This document shows, piece after piece, positions 60,916 through 64,000 of a stretch of DNA of 64,000 nucleotides; the stretch's first letter is position 1, and each line of letters starts with the position of its first letter. The DNA lies in the NCBI GenBank assembly GCA_964017185.1, contig OZ024876.1:13951726-14015725 (forward strand), read 5' to 3'. This DNA comes from Rugalucina vietnamica (Eukaryota > Mollusca > Bivalvia > Lucinida > Lucinidae). The position numbers were made by a program, and so were the translations under genes. A model generated the notes under the pieces. It saw nothing but the letters and a program-made list of their open reading frames with translations, made no database searches and was not told the DNA's origin.

Positions 60916-61692
60916 TGTATATGTCGACTTGTCGACCTGTCGACCTAGTGCTTTTGACAATAACAAAGATCCGGTTAGGGTTAGGGTTACGTTAGGGTTA
61001 GGGTTAGTGTGGGGATAGTGTTAGGGTTGGGTTAGGGTTAGGGTTAACTGTTGACATACAGATTGGGACAATAATGACCATTAATGAGGACCATACTCCC
61101 ATTCTCATAGGTCGACAAGTCGACAGGTCGACAAGTCGACAAGTCGACAATTCAGTTTTGGCAGTACAGATAAATGACATATTTAGAAGTACAGCTGCTA
61201 TCCATTGGAAAATTCAAGGCTTATCACATGTCGTATGCGATCATGCTTCAGGTTTATTATGATTATTATGTATTGCAAGCTATATCAACCACATAGGCTT
61301 TTTTCCCATCATGCACTTAGCCCTTGTATTTCCGCTTGGACTATACCTACCTATCCATTTAAATATTTTGGCAATATTGATTTGTCGACTTGTCGTTTTG
61401 TCGACTTGTCGACCTGTCGACCTAGTGCTATTGTCAATAACAAAGATCTGGTTAGGGTTAGGGTTAGTGTGGGGTTAGGGTTAGGGTTGGGTTAGGGTTA
61501 GGTTTAGGGTTAGGGTTAACTGTTGACATACAGATTGGGACAATAATGTCAATTAATGAGGACCATACTCCCATTCTCATAGGTCGAAAAGTCGAGGGGT
61601 CGACAAGTAGACAATTCAGTTTTGGCAGTACAGATAAATGTCATATATAGAAGTACAGCCGCTATCCACTGGAAATTTCAAGGCTTATCACA

Positions 61693-61775
61693 TGTTGATG
61701 TTGCCAGACAAACCTATCTCGGAGGATTCTTTCTTTAGCTTGGGGGTCTGGGGGCTTGCCCCCCAGGCGTCGTAG
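61693..61775. repeat. Extra spacer block of the long telomere-like units, copy 1
   Basis: It contains GGGGGTCTGGGGGCTTGCCCCC, a small GC-rich hairpin, and is absent from the alternate units. The second copy is at 62727-62812. Confidence 0.85.
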
Positions 61776-62726
61776 GCGATCATGCTTCAGGTATATGATG
61801 ATTATTATGTATTGACAGCTATATCTACCACATATGCTCTTTTTCCCCACCATGTACATAGCCCTTGTATTTCCGCTTAGACTATACCTACCTATCCATT
61901 TATATATTTTGGCAATATTGATTTGACGACTTGTCGACTTGTCGACCTGTCGACTTGTCGACCTGTCGACTTGTCGACCTGTCGACCTTTCGACCTAGTG
62001 CTATTGTCAATAACAAAGATCCGGTTAGGTTAGGGTTAGGGTTAGGGTTAGGTTAGGGTTAGGGTTAGTGTGAGGTTAGGGTTAGGGTTGGGTTAGGGTT
62101 AGGGTTAGGGTTAGGGTTCATACAGATTGGGACAATAATGACCATGAATGAGGACCATACTCCCATTGTCAATTCAGTTTTGGCAGTACAGATAAATGAC
62201 ATATTTAGAAGTACAGCTGCTATCCATTGGAAAATTCAAGGCTTATCACATGTCGTATGTGATCATGCTTCAGGTTTATTATGATTATTATGTATTGCCA
62301 GCTATATCAACCACATAGGCTTTTTCCCATCATGCATTTAGCCCTTGTATTTCCGCTTGGACTATACCTACCTATCCATTTATATATTTTGGCAATATTG
62401 ATTTGTCGACTTGTCGACTTGTCGACCTGTCGACCTAGTGCTGTTGTCAATAACAAAGATCCGGTTAGGGTTAGGTTAGGGTTAGGGTTAGTGTGGGGTT
62501 AGGGTTAGGGCTGGGTTAGGGTTGGGTTAGGGTTAGGTTTAGGGTTAGGGTTAACTGTTGACATACAGATTGGGACAATAATGTCAATTAATGAGAACCA
62601 TACTCCCATTCTCATAGGTCGAAAAGTCGACAGGTCGACAAGTCGACAATTCAGTTTTGGCAGTACAGATTAATGTCATATATAGAAGTACAGCCGCTAT
62701 CCACTGGAAATTTCAAGGCTTATCAC

Positions 62727-62812
62727 ATGTTGATGTTGCCAGACAAAACTTTCTCGGAGGATTCTTTCTTTAGCTTGGGGGTCTGGGGGCTTGCCCCCCA
62801 GGCGTCGTAGGC
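62727..62812. repeat. Extra spacer block of the long telomere-like units, copy 2
   Basis: Near-identical to 61693-61775, about 1,035 bp downstream, defining a dimeric higher-order unit. Confidence 0.85.
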
Positions 62813-63600
62813 GATCATGCTTCAGGTATATGATGATTATTATGTATTGACAGCTATATCTACCACATAGGCTCTTTTTCCCACCATGTACATAGCCCTT
62901 GTATTTCCGCTTAGACTATACCTACCTATCCATTTATATATTTTGGCAATATTGATTTGACGACTTGTCGACCTGTCGACTTGTCGACAAGTCGACCTTT
63001 CGACCTAGTGCTATTGTCAATAACAAAGATCCGGTTAGGTTAGGGTTAGGGTTAGGGTTAGGTTAGGGTTAGGGTTAGTGTGAGGTTAGGGTTAGGGTTG
63101 GGTTAGGGTTAGGGTTAACTGTTGACATACAGATTGGGACAATAATGACCATTAATGAGGACAATACTCCCATTCTCATAGGTCGACAAGTCGACAGGTC
63201 GACAAGTCGACAAGTCGACAAATCAGTTTTGGCAGTACAGATAAATGACATATAGAGAAGTACAGCCGCTATCTACTGGAAATTTCAAGGCTTATCACAT
63301 TTCATAGTGATCATGTTTCAGGTTTACTATGATTATTATGTAATGACAGCTATATCAACCACATAGGCTCTTTTTCTCGTCATATACTTAGCCCTTGTAT
63401 TTCCGCTTGGACTATACCTACGTATCCATTTATATATGTTTTGGCAATATTGATTTGACGACTTGTCGACCTAGTGCTATTGTCAATAACAAAGATCCGG
63501 TTAGGGTTAGGGTTAGGGTTAGGGTTAGGTTAGGGTTAGGGTTAGGGTTAGGGTTAGTGTGGTGTTAGGGTTAGGGTTGGGTTAGGGTTAGGCTTAACTG

Positions 63601-64000
63601 TCAATAGTGATTTCTGATTTTTTCTGATGGGGACAATAATGTCCATTAATGAGGCCCCTTCTCCCAATGTCATAGGTCGACAAGTCTTGGAGTGGTATAA
63701 CATTGTTCATTGGACATCCCTGATTAAGAATCAAGCTGTTAACACTCGATATCTTGGTACCGAGACGCCATTTTGGACGGTTTTTAAGATGGCGGCCATG
63801 CAAAAATGGCAAAGTGCATGTTTAATATAATAGAACTCTTAAAACTTCTAAATTTCTCACTTTTATGAGCAAAACATACTTGTATGAGTGTCTAGACACC
63901 ATTTCTGGTGTAAATTTATCAAAAATATGTCTTTAAAGGATGGCATACAAGATGGCCGCCACATTGCAAAAGTGTACTTTGCATTTTTTGTTACTTTTTC
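63601..64000. other. Non-coding sequence at the right window edge
   Basis: It contains AAGATGGCGGCCATGCAAAA and AAGATGGCCGCCACATTGCA, related to phrases near 59650. No gene was recognised. Confidence 0.4.

Larger units (their letters stand above)
60916..63600 (+). repeat. Tandem array of telomere-like tracts and GTCGAC inverted clusters
   Basis: Each unit contains, in order: GTCGACTTGTCGACCTGTCGACC, about 30 bp with AATAACAAAGATCCGG, a (GGTTAG)n-type tract, a 60-bp block with GACATACAGATTGGGACAAT, the inverse cluster GGTCGACAAGTCGACAGGTC, and about 250 bp of unique-looking spacer. Six tracts start at about 60973, 61450, 62023, 62463, 63033 and 63499. Spacing alternates (about 477, 573, 440, 570, 466), because every second spacer has an extra block of about 90 bp. 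Some units have reduced clusters. Confidence 0.92.

Noticed and set aside
60973-63595. A true chromosome end
   Set aside because: The TTAGGG tracts are short, degenerate and interspersed with spacers, and non-telomeric sequence continues to 64000.

Overview
This is a eukaryotic, animal-type genomic window: AT-rich, intron-rich, dense in short inverted-repeat transposons, microsatellites and decayed retroelements. No bacterial-style operons, rRNA or CRISPR are visible. The one convincing host gene is on the minus strand and encodes a sushi (CCP) domain followed by a complete fibrinogen-related domain (FReD). FReD lectins, (TTAGGG)n interstitial tracts and many palindromic MITEs fit a lophotrochozoan, most likely a bivalve mollusc. 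The species is inference only.

Host gene: five coding exons with canonical GT-AG borders and matching phases run from right to left (45363-45190, 44695-44559, 14035-13939, 3866-3696, 2757-2483). They join into 283 residues ending at a stop codon. The 5' end (signal peptide and first exon) was not found and may lie beyond the window.

Central structure: the intron between the first two FReD exons is 30.5 kb, and 29,375 bp of it (14753-44127) is one compound repeat. It has perfectly matching 157-bp outer terminal inverted repeats built from a 41-bp palindromic unit. It is flanked by a 13-bp direct repeat, which looks like a target-site duplication (TSD). Inside are about 78 tandem copies of a 373-bp satellite monomer. 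The left arm (about 25 copies) is in the opposite orientation to the right arm (about 53 copies), and the switch is at about 24226. The element split the reverse-transcriptase region of an old LINE, and the pre-insertion site can be read on both sides. The architecture resembles foldback elements, but it is far larger than usual and I know of no named family that it matches. This is the strongest candidate for something undescribed.

Flanks: 1-14.7 kb holds TA-flanked MITEs, three related GGGCCC-ended elements carrying a tRNA-like segment, a nested TTAA-target element, and the last three exons. 45.4-55.8 kb holds many copies of two hairpin MITE families (called A and B here), a 630-bp (TCTA)n tract, mariner-like ends and a large inverted-repeat element. 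55.8-60.9 kb has no gene I can support. 60.9-63.6 kb is a tandem array in which telomere-like TTAGGG tracts alternate with inverted GTCGAC clusters.

Apart from the host gene, essentially all open frames in the window are chance frames in repeats. Family letters A, B, C, G and K are labels used only in this annotation.
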